A stretch of 64,000 nucleotides of DNA, from assembly GCF_004684905.1 (NCBI RefSeq), contig NZ_SRJC01000001.1:434001-498000 (forward strand). Direction: 5' to 3'. Position 1 is the first letter of the stretch. Every line of letters begins with the position of its first letter. The DNA is from Halobacillus salinus (GTDB lineage: Bacteria > Bacillota > Bacilli > Bacillales > Halobacillaceae). The position numbers and the translations under genes were made by a program. Of the stretch, positions 1 to 7,251 are shown in pieces. Under the pieces are notes generated by a model. The model ran no database searches, had not been told where the DNA came from, and saw nothing but the letters and a program-made list of their open reading frames with translations.

Positions 1-356
1 GGATGGTCGTGTGTATCGTTTTCAAAGGGGAGATTGCAGGAACAATCGATCTGCATGAATTGGATTGGAATAATAAGAAGACGAGCATTGGTTACTGGAT
101 GGGGGAGCGGTTCAAAGGGCAAGGGCTTCTTACTCGTTCGTGTAAAGCTCTATTCACCTATGCATTTCGTGAGTTGAATCTTAACCGAATAGAAATTAGG
201 GCAGATGTTAGAAATACGAAGAGTCGTGCTGTACCAGAGCGATTAGGTTTTGTGAACGAAGGAACGATTCGTGCGGCGGCTATGCTTTATGATGAGCCTT
301 CAGACCATGTGGTGTACGGGATGTTAGCGGGTGAGTGGCATGATGATAAAGATTGA
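1..356 (+). CDS. GNAT N-acetyltransferase, RimJ/RimL type, 5' end cut by window
   Basis: C-terminal part of a GNAT-fold acetyltransferase that would move an acetyl group from acetyl-CoA to an amine, as RimJ/RimL relatives do for ribosomal protein N-termini. Visible are the strand ending in IGYWMGE, the acetyl-CoA loop RFKGQGLLT, and the late motif NLNRIEIRADVRNTKSRAVPERLGF, here cited in part (IEIRADV, ERLGF), typical of the acetyltransferase_3 group. Family members run about 170-185 residues and only about 117 are present, so the true start lies left of base 1; the ATG at base 3 is probably internal. Its stop overlaps the start of the next gene, which suggests co-transcription. Substrate cannot be deduced. 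Confidence 0.85.
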   Translation, partial: MVVCIVFKGEIAGTIDLHELDWNNKKTSIGYWMGERFKGQGLLTRSCKALFTYAFRELNLNRIEIRADVRNTKSRAVPERLGFVNEGTIRAAAMLYDEPSDHVVYGMLAGEWHDDKD

Positions 357-1164
357 ATCGATCCAACGAACCTCACCAGCTAAGGAAGAGTGTGAAGATG
401 CTCTGACGATGAACAAGGGAGCGGGTGTCTATGCCGTGTTCGACGGGGCGACTCCATTAGTCCCCTTTCGAGATAGCGACGACCACAATGGCGCTTACTT
501 GGCTTCTAATACCTTTAAGAGGCACTTCGACCAGATGGAGGAAGGCGATTCACTGAAAGGTGTTATAAAAGAAGCAAATCGAGATCTCCGGCAGCAAATG
601 ATTTCCGCAAACATTGATTTGTCGAAAGGGTATGAGCGCTGGACCACTTGTGTTGCTGCAGTCAAAATAGAAGACTCCCACTTTGAGTATGCTCATTTGG
701 GAGATTGTATGATCATCTTTGAAGATAAGGATGGCGAGAAGGTAATCTTAACGGAAGATACCGTGGAAGGAATAAGTGAGCGTGCGAGGAAGAAACGAGA
801 CGACGATCGTAAGCGAGGAGTTCCAGTACCAGAAGAGTCTTATTTCAAAGATAGAATAGAAGCTTTGAAATATAACCGGACCCTAGCTAATATGGAGGGT
901 GGATATACAGTTGCGGATGGAATGCCGGCCGCTATTGACGCTTTACAGGCGGGTAATGTATCAATGGAGAAAGTGAGAGAGATTCTTATACTATCGGATG
1001 GATTGTTCCACCCAGACTGGTCTTTAGATAGAGTATTCAACGAAATCCAACAAAGTGGATTAAATGACTATGTAGAGCAGTTAACCGAATTGCTAGGAGA
1101 ACAAAATGCTCATATAGACGATCGAACAGCCATAAGAATACAATGGGGAGCGCTTGATAGATGA
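340..1164 (+). CDS. PP2C-family serine/threonine protein phosphatase
   Basis: Metal-dependent (PPM/PP2C) phosphatase domain of about 274 residues filling the whole protein, cytosolic with no membrane segment. The order of acidic metal-binding motifs is visible: VFDGAT near the N-terminus, HLGDCMI in the middle, ILSDGLF near residue 225 and DDRTAIRI close to the end. It resembles stand-alone PP2C proteins of firmicutes rather than the SpoIIE or RsbU type. The reading frame is open from a GTG at 331, but the GGGTGAG at 328-334 fits the ATG at 340 (or 343) better. The start overlaps the preceding acetyltransferase by about 17 bases. No partner kinase is nearby, so its target is unknown. Confidence 0.85.
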   Translation: MMIKIESIQRTSPAKEECEDALTMNKGAGVYAVFDGATPLVPFRDSDDHNGAYLASNTFKRHFDQMEEGDSLKGVIKEANRDLRQQMISANIDLSKGYERWTTCVAAVKIEDSHFEYAHLGDCMIIFEDKDGEKVILTEDTVEGISERARKKRDDDRKRGVPVPEESYFKDRIEALKYNRTLANMEGGYTVADGMPAAIDALQAGNVSMEKVREILILSDGLFHPDWSLDRVFNEIQQSGLNDYVEQLTELLGEQNAHIDDRTAIRIQWGALDR

Positions 1165-1184
1165 GGGGGATCCATCAAGCGTTC
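1148..1184. terminator. Hairpin terminator between convergent genes
   Basis: CGCTTGAT at 1151-1158 pairs with ATCAAGCG at 1174-1181, with extension to 1148-1184, followed by a T-rich stretch on the plus strand. It overlaps the stop of the phosphatase gene and lies against the stop of the convergent methyltransferase, so it may serve both. Confidence 0.7.
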
Positions 1185-1187
1185 TTC

Positions 1188-1856
1188 TTATTTTACGATG
1201 GCAATAAGGAAGCCGTCATATCCTTTGCTACCTACGGTTTGTATGGCGGTCGATTCGATACTCGGATGGTCTGAAAGGTAATCGAACATTTGGCGGATAC
1301 CTTGGACGCTTTCATCTTCATGATCAGAATCTAAAACTGCCCCGTTTCGGACGACGTTGTCCACGACGATACATGTTCCTGGGTGTGATAGTTTCAGTGC
1401 TTCTTCCACATAGCGAGAATTGTTTTGTTTATCGGCATCAATAAAGACGAAGTCGAAATCATGAAACCCTTTTTCAGGCAACTGAGGGAAGGTCTCTATG
1501 GCAGCCCCGATGAGAATCTCGACCTTATCGTCTAATCTGGCTTTTTTAAGATTTCGCTTTGCTACTTCTGCATGCTTAGCTGAATATTCAAGTGAAACCA
1601 ACTGACCATCATCAGGAAGGGCGCGTGCAAGCCATATCGTACTATAGCCTCCGAGCGTACCGACCTCAAGAATATTTTTCGCTTTGGATAGAGATGCGAT
1701 CATATGAAGCATTTTCCCTTCAACAGGAGAAACATTAATGGAAGGCAACCCTTCCTCTGCATTGGTTTGCAACACATTTTCTAAAACCGGATCATATGAA
1801 ATCAGTTTATCTGTCGTGTATTGATCAAACTCATGCCACGTTTTCGGTGAATTCAT
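1188..1856 (-). CDS. SAM-dependent O-methyltransferase, family 3 (COG4122)
   Basis: Class I Rossmann methyltransferase of 222 residues, the usual length of the catechol-O-methyltransferase-like family. The SAM-binding motif I is seen as ILEVGTLGGYST around residue 60-72, the acidic residue after strand 2 in LVSLEYS, and the metal/substrate region as FDFVFIDADKQN with VVDNVVRNG after it. Relatives methylate small catechols or, in the TrmR branch, tRNA hydroxyuridine; the sequence does not decide between these. The start is set by GGGAGGT placed 8 bases upstream. It converges with the phosphatase gene and is followed by the shared hairpin. Confidence 0.85.
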   Translation of the reverse strand: MNSPKTWHEFDQYTTDKLISYDPVLENVLQTNAEEGLPSINVSPVEGKMLHMIASLSKAKNILEVGTLGGYSTIWLARALPDDGQLVSLEYSAKHAEVAKRNLKKARLDDKVEILIGAAIETFPQLPEKGFHDFDFVFIDADKQNNSRYVEEALKLSHPGTCIVVDNVVRNGAVLDSDHEDESVQGIRQMFDYLSDHPSIESTAIQTVGSKGYDGFLIAIVK

Positions 1857-1973
1857 GTATTCTACCTCCCTTTCATTCCTTCTTTAATACTAATTATACA
1901 GAAGAAGAGGGAAATCCTTCTTCTAGAAAGGGAGCGGGAAGAGATTGCTAGCTAGTTACGAGGAGGTGGGAGT

Positions 1974-2180
1974 ATGATTACTGGGGCCTATTTAATGTTA
2001 TTGAAATGGATGATCTTATTCGCAGGGGTTATTCTATCTGCTCTTGGAGCGTGGGAATTGAGAAGTGGTGAAAACAAGCGTCGATTTCTACTCTATATAA
2101 GTGCAGGGACTTTACTAATAATTTTCAGCCAATCCTTTTTGCAAGTGATCGGTTTATGGAGTATTGGATCGTTTAGGTGA
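1974..2180 (+). CDS. Small two-helix membrane protein, unknown
   Basis: A 68-residue protein with two hydrophobic segments (about residues 6-25 and 38-63) joined by a short basic loop WELRSGENKRR, which predicts a small integral membrane protein with the loop inside. GAGGAGGTGGGAGT directly before the ATG is a strong ribosome-binding site, which is the main reason to trust it. It stands alone between a divergent methyltransferase and about 310 bases of non-coding DNA. I do not recognise the family. Confidence 0.6.
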   Translation: MITGAYLMLLKWMILFAGVILSALGAWELRSGENKRRFLLYISAGTLLIIFSQSFLQVIGLWSIGSFR

Positions 2181-2358
2181 GAAAAATAGAAAAAGGACTT
2201 AGTATATGGGGGCTGTGTGTTAGTAGTCTTCCTCAGCTTGCTTCAGTGCGTGTGAAGAAAAGCATGATGAGATGATAGGAATTAAGATTACATAGAAGAA
2301 GCAAGAGTATTCGATCAGCATTGGGATGGAAAAATTAAAATAGGTCATCAAATGATTA

Positions 2359-2403
2359 AGAACGGAGATAAGAGAGGGGACTCTTTTCTCCGTTCTGTTT
2401 TAT
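2359..2403 (+). terminator. Strong U-tailed terminator in a gene-free stretch
   Basis: AGAACGGAG at 2359-2367 pairs with CTCCGTTCT at 2388-2396, with an inner AAGAG/CTCTT stem, then TTTTATTGTTT. The 2181-2494 interval holds no convincing gene. A frame open from about 2290 to 2540 runs straight through this hairpin and is unlikely to be translated. The terminator may end the transcript of the small membrane gene upstream. Confidence 0.75.
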
Positions 2404-2494
2404 TGTTTAGAAAAACGTTCGTAAATTTGTGTTTACTTAGAAGAAGATTTCGGGAATTGAATAACCAGAATATTGAAATAAAGGAGTGGCACTT

Positions 2495-2944
2495 ATGCCG
2501 TGGGATACAAGTGATTATCCGAGCTCGTTTAAGAATCTAGATACAGCCGTCAGGAAAAAAGCGATCGATATAGCTAATGCCATGATAGATGAAGGGTACG
2601 ATGAAGGTAGAGCAATTCCGATTGCGACAGAGCAAGCGAAAGAGTGGTATGAGAATGCAAGTGAGAAGGAAGTGCAACAGATGAAACAAGCAAGTGATCA
2701 CGAACTCAAGGATCACGATGAGGACGAGTATGAGAGTCGCCCGGAATTATTAGAAAAAGGGGAACATGTCGTTTCGCACGAAGATGGTTGGGCAGTGAAA
2801 GCAGAAGACGCGAAGCAGGCATCTGACGTTTTTGAAAAGAAACAGGATGCCGTTGACCGAGCGAAAGAGATTGCCAGAAACAAAGGGACGCAAGTAATCA
2901 TCCATAAGAAAGATGGTTCGATTCAAGAAAAAAAATCTTACTAA
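2495..2944 (+). CDS. YdaT-like protein with C-terminal DUF2188
   Basis: A hydrophilic, acidic 149-residue protein. Residues 1-60 (beginning MPWDTSDYPSSFKNL, with an amphipathic stretch around AIDIANAMIDEGYDEGRA) resemble B. subtilis YdaT and ChaB-like small proteins. Residues 85-149 form a DUF2188 module (HVVSHEDGWAVKAE, AVDRAKEIA, IIHKKDGSIQ). The frame is open from a GTG at 2486, but AAAGGAG at 2480-2485 is correctly spaced for the ATG at 2495. YdaT in B. subtilis belongs to the general stress regulon; a similar role here is an inference. The next gene repeats the DUF2188 half. Confidence 0.75.
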   Translation: MPWDTSDYPSSFKNLDTAVRKKAIDIANAMIDEGYDEGRAIPIATEQAKEWYENASEKEVQQMKQASDHELKDHDEDEYESRPELLEKGEHVVSHEDGWAVKAEDAKQASDVFEKKQDAVDRAKEIARNKGTQVIIHKKDGSIQEKKSY

Positions 2945-3022
2945 AATGCATAAAAAGTAGTTTGAAATATTTCCCAAGTGGAATGTTAACTATGAATCAA
3001 AAATCAAGGAGGCATATTCACC

Positions 3023-3235
3023 ATGGCAGAAACTCGTAATCAGTCTGAACACGTTGTAGCTCATGAGGAAGGTTGGGCAGTGAAAGCAGAAGGCGCAGAA
3101 CAGCCGACGAAGGTTTTTGAAAACAAGCAAGACGCCATTGATCGCGCAAAGGAAATTGCGGAGAATAAAGGGACAATAGCCGTCATTCATAAGAAAGACG
3201 GAAGTATTCAGAACCAGTTCTCGTATGAAAAGTAA
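3023..3235 (+). CDS. Stand-alone DUF2188 protein
   Basis: A 70-residue protein that is almost entirely a DUF2188 module: EHVVAHEEGWAVKAEGAEQ, AIDRAKEIAENKGT and VIHKKDGSIQ align with the C-terminal half of the gene just upstream, so the pair looks like a domain duplication. AAGGAGGC lies 10 bases before the ATG. DUF2188 proteins are small alpha-beta proteins of unknown function found across Bacillaceae, often in stress-related settings. No cofactor or catalytic motif is visible. Confidence 0.75.
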   Translation: MAETRNQSEHVVAHEEGWAVKAEGAEQPTKVFENKQDAIDRAKEIAENKGTIAVIHKKDGSIQNQFSYEK

Positions 3236-3296
3236 GTCGTCACGCACTTCTTCTCCACTTATGGTATGATGTGAGAAGAATTGAGGTGGACGTAGA

Positions 3297-3491
3297 ATGA
3301 ATGGACAAAGTAGAAAGAACATCCAATCTGGTCAAGAAGTCGATATTGTATTGAAGAAGGACCAACGAACGGGCACGTTAACCCGCGGAACGGTTAAAGA
3401 CATTCTGACCAAGTCTCCTTCTCATCCTCACGGAATCAAAGTGAGACTTGAGGATGGACAGGTAGGCAGAGTAAAACATATTATCGAATGA
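3297..3491 (+). CDS. ywbE: YwbE family protein (DUF2196)
   Basis: A 64-residue basic beta-rich protein with the features of the YwbE family: an N-terminal NIQSGQEVDIVLKKDQRTG and the conserved TKSPSHPHGIKVRLEDGQVGRV. The length matches the family. The ATG follows TTGAGGTGGACGTAGA. Function is not established; the small SH3-like or OB-like pattern suggests nucleic-acid or ribosome association, which is an inference. A strong terminator follows the stop. Confidence 0.85.
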   Translation: MNGQSRKNIQSGQEVDIVLKKDQRTGTLTRGTVKDILTKSPSHPHGIKVRLEDGQVGRVKHIIE

Positions 3492-3497
3492 TAGTTA

Positions 3498-3527
3498 GCC
3501 TGACGGGATTTCCGTCAGGCATTTTTT
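3498..3527. terminator. Terminator of ywbE, also facing the kinase gene
   Basis: GCCTGACGG (3498-3506) pairs with CCGTCAGGC (3512-3520) around a 5-base loop, followed by ATTTTTTATT. It ends the plus-strand ywbE transcript; the convergent histidine kinase gene stops at 3526. Confidence 0.9.
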
Positions 3528-4935
3528 ATTCGGCAAGAGGGAGACGTAACGTAAACGTTGTACCATTTATTGAACTCTCCATCAGGTGCAATTCCCCATT
3601 TTGCGCTTTTGCAAGGAGGGAGCTTATCGAGAGGCCGAGCCCCAATCCTCTTACAACTAACTTTTTGTTAGATCCTCTATAAAATCGTTCGAATATATAA
3701 GGCTGATCTTGTTCCGGAATACCCCCGCCTTCATCTTGTACATGAATGAGAGCTGTATTGGCTTCGGTTTCTAGCAAAATCTTAATCTGTCCGCTGCTAA
3801 CGGTCATAGCTTGTTTCGCATTCAGTAATAGATTCATCAGAATCTGTTTGACACGATTCTCATCCACAAAAACCATAACGGGGTCCTCCGGAAGGTCCAG
3901 GTGGAGGAAGGGGATTTCTTCCGTCGTTTGCCACTGTCTTTTCAGTTCGTTCAATAGATCATTCATTGATTGTCGTTTTGGATAAACGGGTAAAGAACCC
4001 GCAACAAATGTATTAAATGTCAGTAAATCTTGAATCATCACTTTTAATCGGTCTGTCTCTTTCAATGATAGATCGAGGAATTCTCTTGCTTCTTCCTCTG
4101 ACACTACTTCATCTCGAATAGCTTGTAATAATCCGCTGATCGATGTGACAGGCGTTTTCAAATCGTGTGTGACCCCTGCCAGCAATTCAGAGCGAACCAG
4201 CTCTAGTTTCTGAAGTTTACCCGCCATGTCTTGGAACGTTTCTGTTAATTCCGCTAGTTCTTTTTCTTTGGGCTGCTGGGTGATTGTTACTTCGTAATTA
4301 CCTTCACTAACTACCTTTGCTGCATCAATCGTTTCTTGTATGGGCTTTGTTAGTTGTTTAGTTAAATAGTAAATGACTAGCCAACCTAGAAGACCAAGTG
4401 TAAATAAGAGTATGAAGAGAAGTCCGTATTCTTGGTTGCTTTTCGCAAGGATAGACTTGTACTGGGCAAGAAGGACATAACCAATGGTCTCTTCATTATT
4501 TTGAATAGGTTCGCTGATGATATATGCTGTTTTCTGATCAAGCTTTATGGTCGATTCTCTTTCTTCGTAGAGGGAGGAAGGAACTTGCTCTCCTAAGCGT
4601 ACGCCTTTCCCTGGTCTTCTGTTGCTAGTGAGGACCCTTCCGTCTCCATCCAGAACAACAGCAGTCGGAGCTTCCGGGAAATTAAGTGCCTGGCTGCGGT
4701 CTTTCAAAATGTTCTCAAATAAGGGTCCCTCAAGGATTCGCCCATTACTGCTGACAATCCGGTCCGCTATTTCTTGCGCTACTAAATGTGTTACATTCAA
4801 TCGGTTTTCGATTGTCGTATGCCGAATCCAAAGAGTTGATATAGCTCCGATTATCACTAACCCTACAATAAGGGTGAATAGATAGCGCAGAGACCAGTAT
4901 CCCAAGATGGACTTACGTTCCTTCTTATTCAACAC
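3526..4935 (-). CDS. Sensor histidine kinase with HAMP domain
   Basis: Membrane sensor of about 469 residues. From the N-terminus: a first membrane helix (LFTLIVGLVIIGAISTLWI), an outside domain of about 130 residues, a second helix (LLFILLFTLGLLGWLVIYYL), a HAMP linker, a HisKA domain with the phosphorylated His in GVTHDLKTPVTSI, and an HATPase domain with N box LMNLLLNAKQA, G1 DEGGGIP, F box FERFYRG and G2 GLGLGLSI. The frame is open further upstream, but that would run through the response regulator gene; a GTG at 4933-4935 overlapping the regulator stop by 11 bases is the likely start. It pairs with the OmpR-type regulator upstream. Signal unknown. Confidence 0.92.
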   Translation of the reverse strand: MLNKKERKSILGYWSLRYLFTLIVGLVIIGAISTLWIRHTTIENRLNVTHLVAQEIADRIVSSNGRILEGPLFENILKDRSQALNFPEAPTAVVLDGDGRVLTSNRRPGKGVRLGEQVPSSLYEERESTIKLDQKTAYIISEPIQNNEETIGYVLLAQYKSILAKSNQEYGLLFILLFTLGLLGWLVIYYLTKQLTKPIQETIDAAKVVSEGNYEVTITQQPKEKELAELTETFQDMAGKLQKLELVRSELLAGVTHDLKTPVTSISGLLQAIRDEVVSEEEAREFLDLSLKETDRLKVMIQDLLTFNTFVAGSLPVYPKRQSMNDLLNELKRQWQTTEEIPFLHLDLPEDPVMVFVDENRVKQILMNLLLNAKQAMTVSSGQIKILLETEANTALIHVQDEGGGIPEQDQPYIFERFYRGSNKKLVVRGLGLGLSISSLLAKAQNGELHLMESSINGTTFTLRLPLAE

Positions 4936-5605
4936 GGAATTGATACCCCAATCCTCTGATCGTCTTGATAGCCCCGTTAGTAATGCCGTTTGCTCTGAGC
5001 GTCTTCCGAATCCGCTTGACTGATAAATCGACAGCACGATCACTTCCCTCATAATCCATGCCCCATACCTGATCTAGTAACTGATCCCGCGTAAAGTTAC
5101 GATTAGGGTGACGTCCTAAAAATAGAAGGAGGGTTTTGTCTTTTGGCGTAAGGTCTATTTCTTGTCCGTTCAGCATCACTGAATGGGAATTAGGATGAAG
5201 GGTAAGAGAACCATAGCGCAGTATGCCTTCGTCTTGGTACATCGTCTGCGGTCTTCTTAATATCGCCTTCACTCTGGCTACGACTTCTTCACCGACAAAG
5301 GGTTTAGTGATGTAATCGTCGGCGCCGTTCTGAAAGCCCTTTAGTCGATCATTCACTTCGCCGAGAGCCGTGAGCATGATGACTGGGCAGGTACTTTGTG
5401 TTCGAATTCTAGTTAGTACCGACCACCCGTCAAGATCAGGTAGCATAATATCAAGAAGTACGAGGTGGGGAGGGTTCCGTTCAAACAGAGAAAGAGCCTG
5501 CTCGCCCGTTTCGGCTATGATGACCTCATAGCCATTTTTAGATAAATAGGCTTTCAGGACTCGCATAATGGTGATTTCATCTTCTACAATAAGTATCTTT
5601 TCCAT
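4925..5605 (-). CDS. OmpR/PhoB-family response regulator
   Basis: Response regulator of 226 residues: a receiver domain (residues 1-120) with acidic pocket VEDE (8-10), phosphoacceptor Asp52 in VLLDIMLPD, and the Lys of DYITKPF; then a winged-helix DNA-binding domain with LTPKDKTLLLFLGRHPN and SDRAVDLSVKRIRKTL. AAGGAGCC precedes the ATG. It is the first gene of a two-gene operon with the sensor kinase, overlapping it. A TATAAT sits at 5635-5640 on the minus strand as a likely -10 element. The adjacent secreted His-rich gene may be under its control. Confidence 0.93.
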   Translation of the reverse strand: MEKILIVEDEITIMRVLKAYLSKNGYEVIIAETGEQALSLFERNPPHLVLLDIMLPDLDGWSVLTRIRTQSTCPVIMLTALGEVNDRLKGFQNGADDYITKPFVGEEVVARVKAILRRPQTMYQDEGILRYGSLTLHPNSHSVMLNGQEIDLTPKDKTLLLFLGRHPNRNFTRDQLLDQVWGMDYEGSDRAVDLSVKRIRKTLRANGITNGAIKTIRGLGYQFRVE

Positions 5606-5651
5606 TTCGAGGCTCCTTCCGTTAGTCTCTGTTCATTATATCGGAAAATAG

Positions 5652-5684
5652 AGAAGAACCGCTATAGCTGATAGCGGTTCTTCT
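5652..5684 (-). terminator. Long hairpin between secreted-protein gene and regulator gene
   Basis: AGAAGAACCGCTAT (5652-5665) pairs over 14 bases with ATAGCGGTTCTTCT (5671-5684) around a 5-base loop, followed on the minus strand by CTATTTTCC. It lies just after the stop of the 5689-6258 gene and before the regulator promoter, so the two units are transcribed separately. Confidence 0.8.
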
Positions 5685-5688
5685 GATC

Positions 5689-6258
5689 TTATAGATCTGT
5701 TTCTAGGTCTGTATCTTCCAGCTTAGAAGGGCTAGTAAAAGGGCGCTTATGATGGTGCAGTTCTTTAAAGTCGATGCCCAGTTCTTGCAATTGTTGTCTC
5801 GCTTCATCTTTTGTGATTTCTTCAGCTTCGACTTGGGAGCGAATATCTTCCAGTTGCTGCTTTTGTTCGTCAGTTAGGTCTTCGAGGAAAGGAGGGGGAG
5901 TGATTCCGAGATCTTCAATCTGCGTTTTCGCTTCTTCCTCTGACAGCTCTCCAGCTTCTACTTTTTGTTTTATTTCTTCCAGTTTGGTGCGCGTTTCTTC
6001 ATCAAGATCGCCTAAGTGATGATGAGGCCCGTGTCCTGGACGCATGTGTCGGAATTCCTCTAATAACTCATCTGCTGTGATATCTCCATTTTTGAATTGA
6101 TCCAGCAATTCATAACGCTTGTCCTGTATTTCTTGCATTTTATCTTGTACTGTACTTTCCTCTGTTGAAGAATCAGAAGAAGCGGCGTACGAGATCGTTG
6201 GGACTGCTAAAGCCAGAGCGACAGCTCCCACAACTGTTTTCTTTGACCAAGTTTTCAT
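5689..6258 (-). CDS. Secreted helical-repeat protein with His clusters
   Basis: A 189-residue exported protein. Residues 1-25 form a signal peptide (KK, hydrophobic VVGAVALALAVP, cleavage at SYA-AS). The mature part is highly charged and helical, with three similar units of about 35 residues that end in xxLGI or similar (LEEIKQKVEAGELSEEEAK; LEDIRSQVEAEEITKDEAR). His-rich stretches HGPHHH and LHHHK lie between them. The design recalls the small helical stress sensors of the Spy/CpxP/ZraP type and SHOCT-like short helices, but I do not recognise the family. AGGAGGT precedes the start. It is divergent in function but next to a two-component system, so it could be its target or an accessory sensor. 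Confidence 0.75.
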   Translation of the reverse strand: MKTWSKKTVVGAVALALAVPTISYAASSDSSTEESTVQDKMQEIQDKRYELLDQFKNGDITADELLEEFRHMRPGHGPHHHLGDLDEETRTKLEEIKQKVEAGELSEEEAKTQIEDLGITPPPFLEDLTDEQKQQLEDIRSQVEAEEITKDEARQQLQELGIDFKELHHHKRPFTSPSKLEDTDLETDL

Positions 6259-6336
6259 GTTAAAAACCTCCTGTTTAATAATGATACATCTGTATATTAC
6301 AAACGGAATGTGTCAGGAGGATGTCAGACATAAAAA

Positions 6337-6360
6337 AAGCTCAGACAGAAGTCTGAGCTT
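6337..6360 (-). terminator. Terminator of the 6365-6763 gene
   Basis: AAGCTCAGAC (6337-6346) pairs with GTCTGAGCTT (6351-6360); on the minus strand a run of seven T follows. It ends the minus-strand gene whose stop is at 6365. Confidence 0.9.
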
Positions 6361-6364
6361 GTAA

Positions 6365-6763
6365 TTATTTTTTTTCTTTTTGTTCAAGATAGAAGCGATA
6401 CGGCATTTCGATGGTAAAGAATGGACCGTCCGCATCATTTGTCGCACTCGCAACGGTGTATTCCGGACCGAAGATCTCTTCCATTATATAATCCCCGTTA
6501 TCAAAAGGCTCGCGGTCAATGGATAGGCCGGTATCTAGGATAAGGTGGCGCTGTTCTTCATTTAACTTGCTGATCTCTCTCAGTTTAACCATAGGACGGA
6601 TAATACTGGCACCTGTAAAGTCCTCCATTTGGTCGAAGCTGATCTCCACCGTAACGAGATCTTTTGCATCACCTAACATGTCAATGACTAACTCTTTCAA
6701 CTCGTTGAAATCTAATAAAAATCGTACCTCTTCTGGTTCGATTTGATGTAAGTAACGGGACAT
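6365..6763 (-). CDS. Conserved-looking cytosolic protein, unknown
   Basis: A 132-residue soluble acidic protein that I do not recognise. It begins MSRYLHQIEPEEVRFLLDFNELKE and shows alternating helix and strand patterns, with no membrane segment, no Cys clusters and no catalytic motif that I can name. GAGGAGGAACGAGTC before the ATG is a good ribosome-binding site. Upstream, 73 bases beyond its start codon, is the terminator of a structured RNA transcribed in the same direction, so this gene might be expressed by read-through from that promoter. Coding is supported by the long open frame and flanking signals. Confidence 0.7.
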   Translation of the reverse strand: MSRYLHQIEPEEVRFLLDFNELKELVIDMLGDAKDLVTVEISFDQMEDFTGASIIRPMVKLREISKLNEEQRHLILDTGLSIDREPFDNGDYIMEEIFGPEYTVASATNDADGPFFTIEMPYRFYLEQKEKK

Positions 6764-6835
6764 GACTCGTTCCTCCTCTATTTCTTCTATGACTTATATT
6801 ACCATGATGGGAGGATTGTAAACGTCTAATCATTG

Positions 6836-6871
6836 AAAAAGCGAGTCGGACGTTGGTCCAACTCGCTTTTT
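6836..6871 (-). terminator. Terminator of the candidate RNA
   Basis: AAAAAGCGAGT (6836-6846) pairs with ACTCGCTTTTT (6861-6871), with an inner GGAC/GTCC helix. On the minus strand five T follow. No ORF immediately precedes it on either strand, which is why it points to an RNA gene. Confidence 0.9.
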
Positions 6872-7196
6872 ATGAAGGGCTGTCTTTTTTTCTATTGTGG
6901 GTCACTAAACGTGCCTTCTGATCCACTACTTCTCTTGCGCAGCCCTAGGCAGAAGAATGTGTTTATTATTCGGAAATCACTTGTTTCCAAGTACGGGGTT
7001 GTTTCCCGGTTTTGCCGCGGTTCATAAGATTCTACATGGTAGTTTTATCAACTTAAACGACGCAATCCCTACCTCTATTGCATCCTTACAGCTCCGAAGC
7101 TGATCCAGTGTGATTAAGTTGTATCAAAACGTAGCAGAATGCCAGTCTCATACAATCACTCTTTTCTTTTTCCGATTACCTTATCAAAGGCACTAA
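6836..7196 (-). ncRNA. Candidate structured non-coding RNA, family not recognised
   Basis: About 360 bases without an open frame, bounded by a promoter (7203-7231) and a U-tailed hairpin (6836-6871). Plus-strand coordinates of pairings that I checked base by base: long-range 6911-6917 with 7187-7193, extended by 6920-6922 with 7183-7185; 7049-7056 with 7114-7121, enclosing hairpins 7062-7066/7077-7081 and 7089-7093/7098-7102; 6979-6983/6988-6992 closed by a GAAA tetraloop in the RNA; 6994-6997/7005-7008; 6876-6882/6940-6946. The loop bases 7069-7073 can pair with 7038-7042, a pseudoknot. I compared it by memory with tmRNA, RNase P, SRP, 6S and T-box motifs and it fits none. It could be a free RNA or a leader of the next gene. 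Confidence 0.6.
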
Positions 7197-7202
7197 TTGA
7201 TT

Positions 7203-7231
7203 ATAATACATCATACACATTCAGAAGTCAA
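7203..7231 (-). promoter_or_regulatory. Sigma-A type promoter for the candidate RNA
   Basis: On the minus strand TTGACT (7226-7231) is followed after 17 bases by TATTAT (7203-7208); an overlapping TATAAT lies at 7200-7205 with a 20-base spacer. It would start transcription near 7196, just before the 5' arm of the long-range helix. Confidence 0.65.
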
Positions 7232-7251
7232 GTGCTTGTCTTGGTCTAAAA

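Noticed and set aside
2290-2540. Open frame spanning 2290-2540 in the gap before the YdaT-like gene
   Set aside because: It crosses a strong terminator and the ribosome site of the next gene, has no ribosome site of its own and resembles no protein.
7010-7030. GAACCGCGG on the minus strand, resembling the T-box core GGTGGnACCGCG
   Set aside because: The first half of the T-box (AGGGTGG) and a specifier stem are missing, and the terminator does not pair with it.
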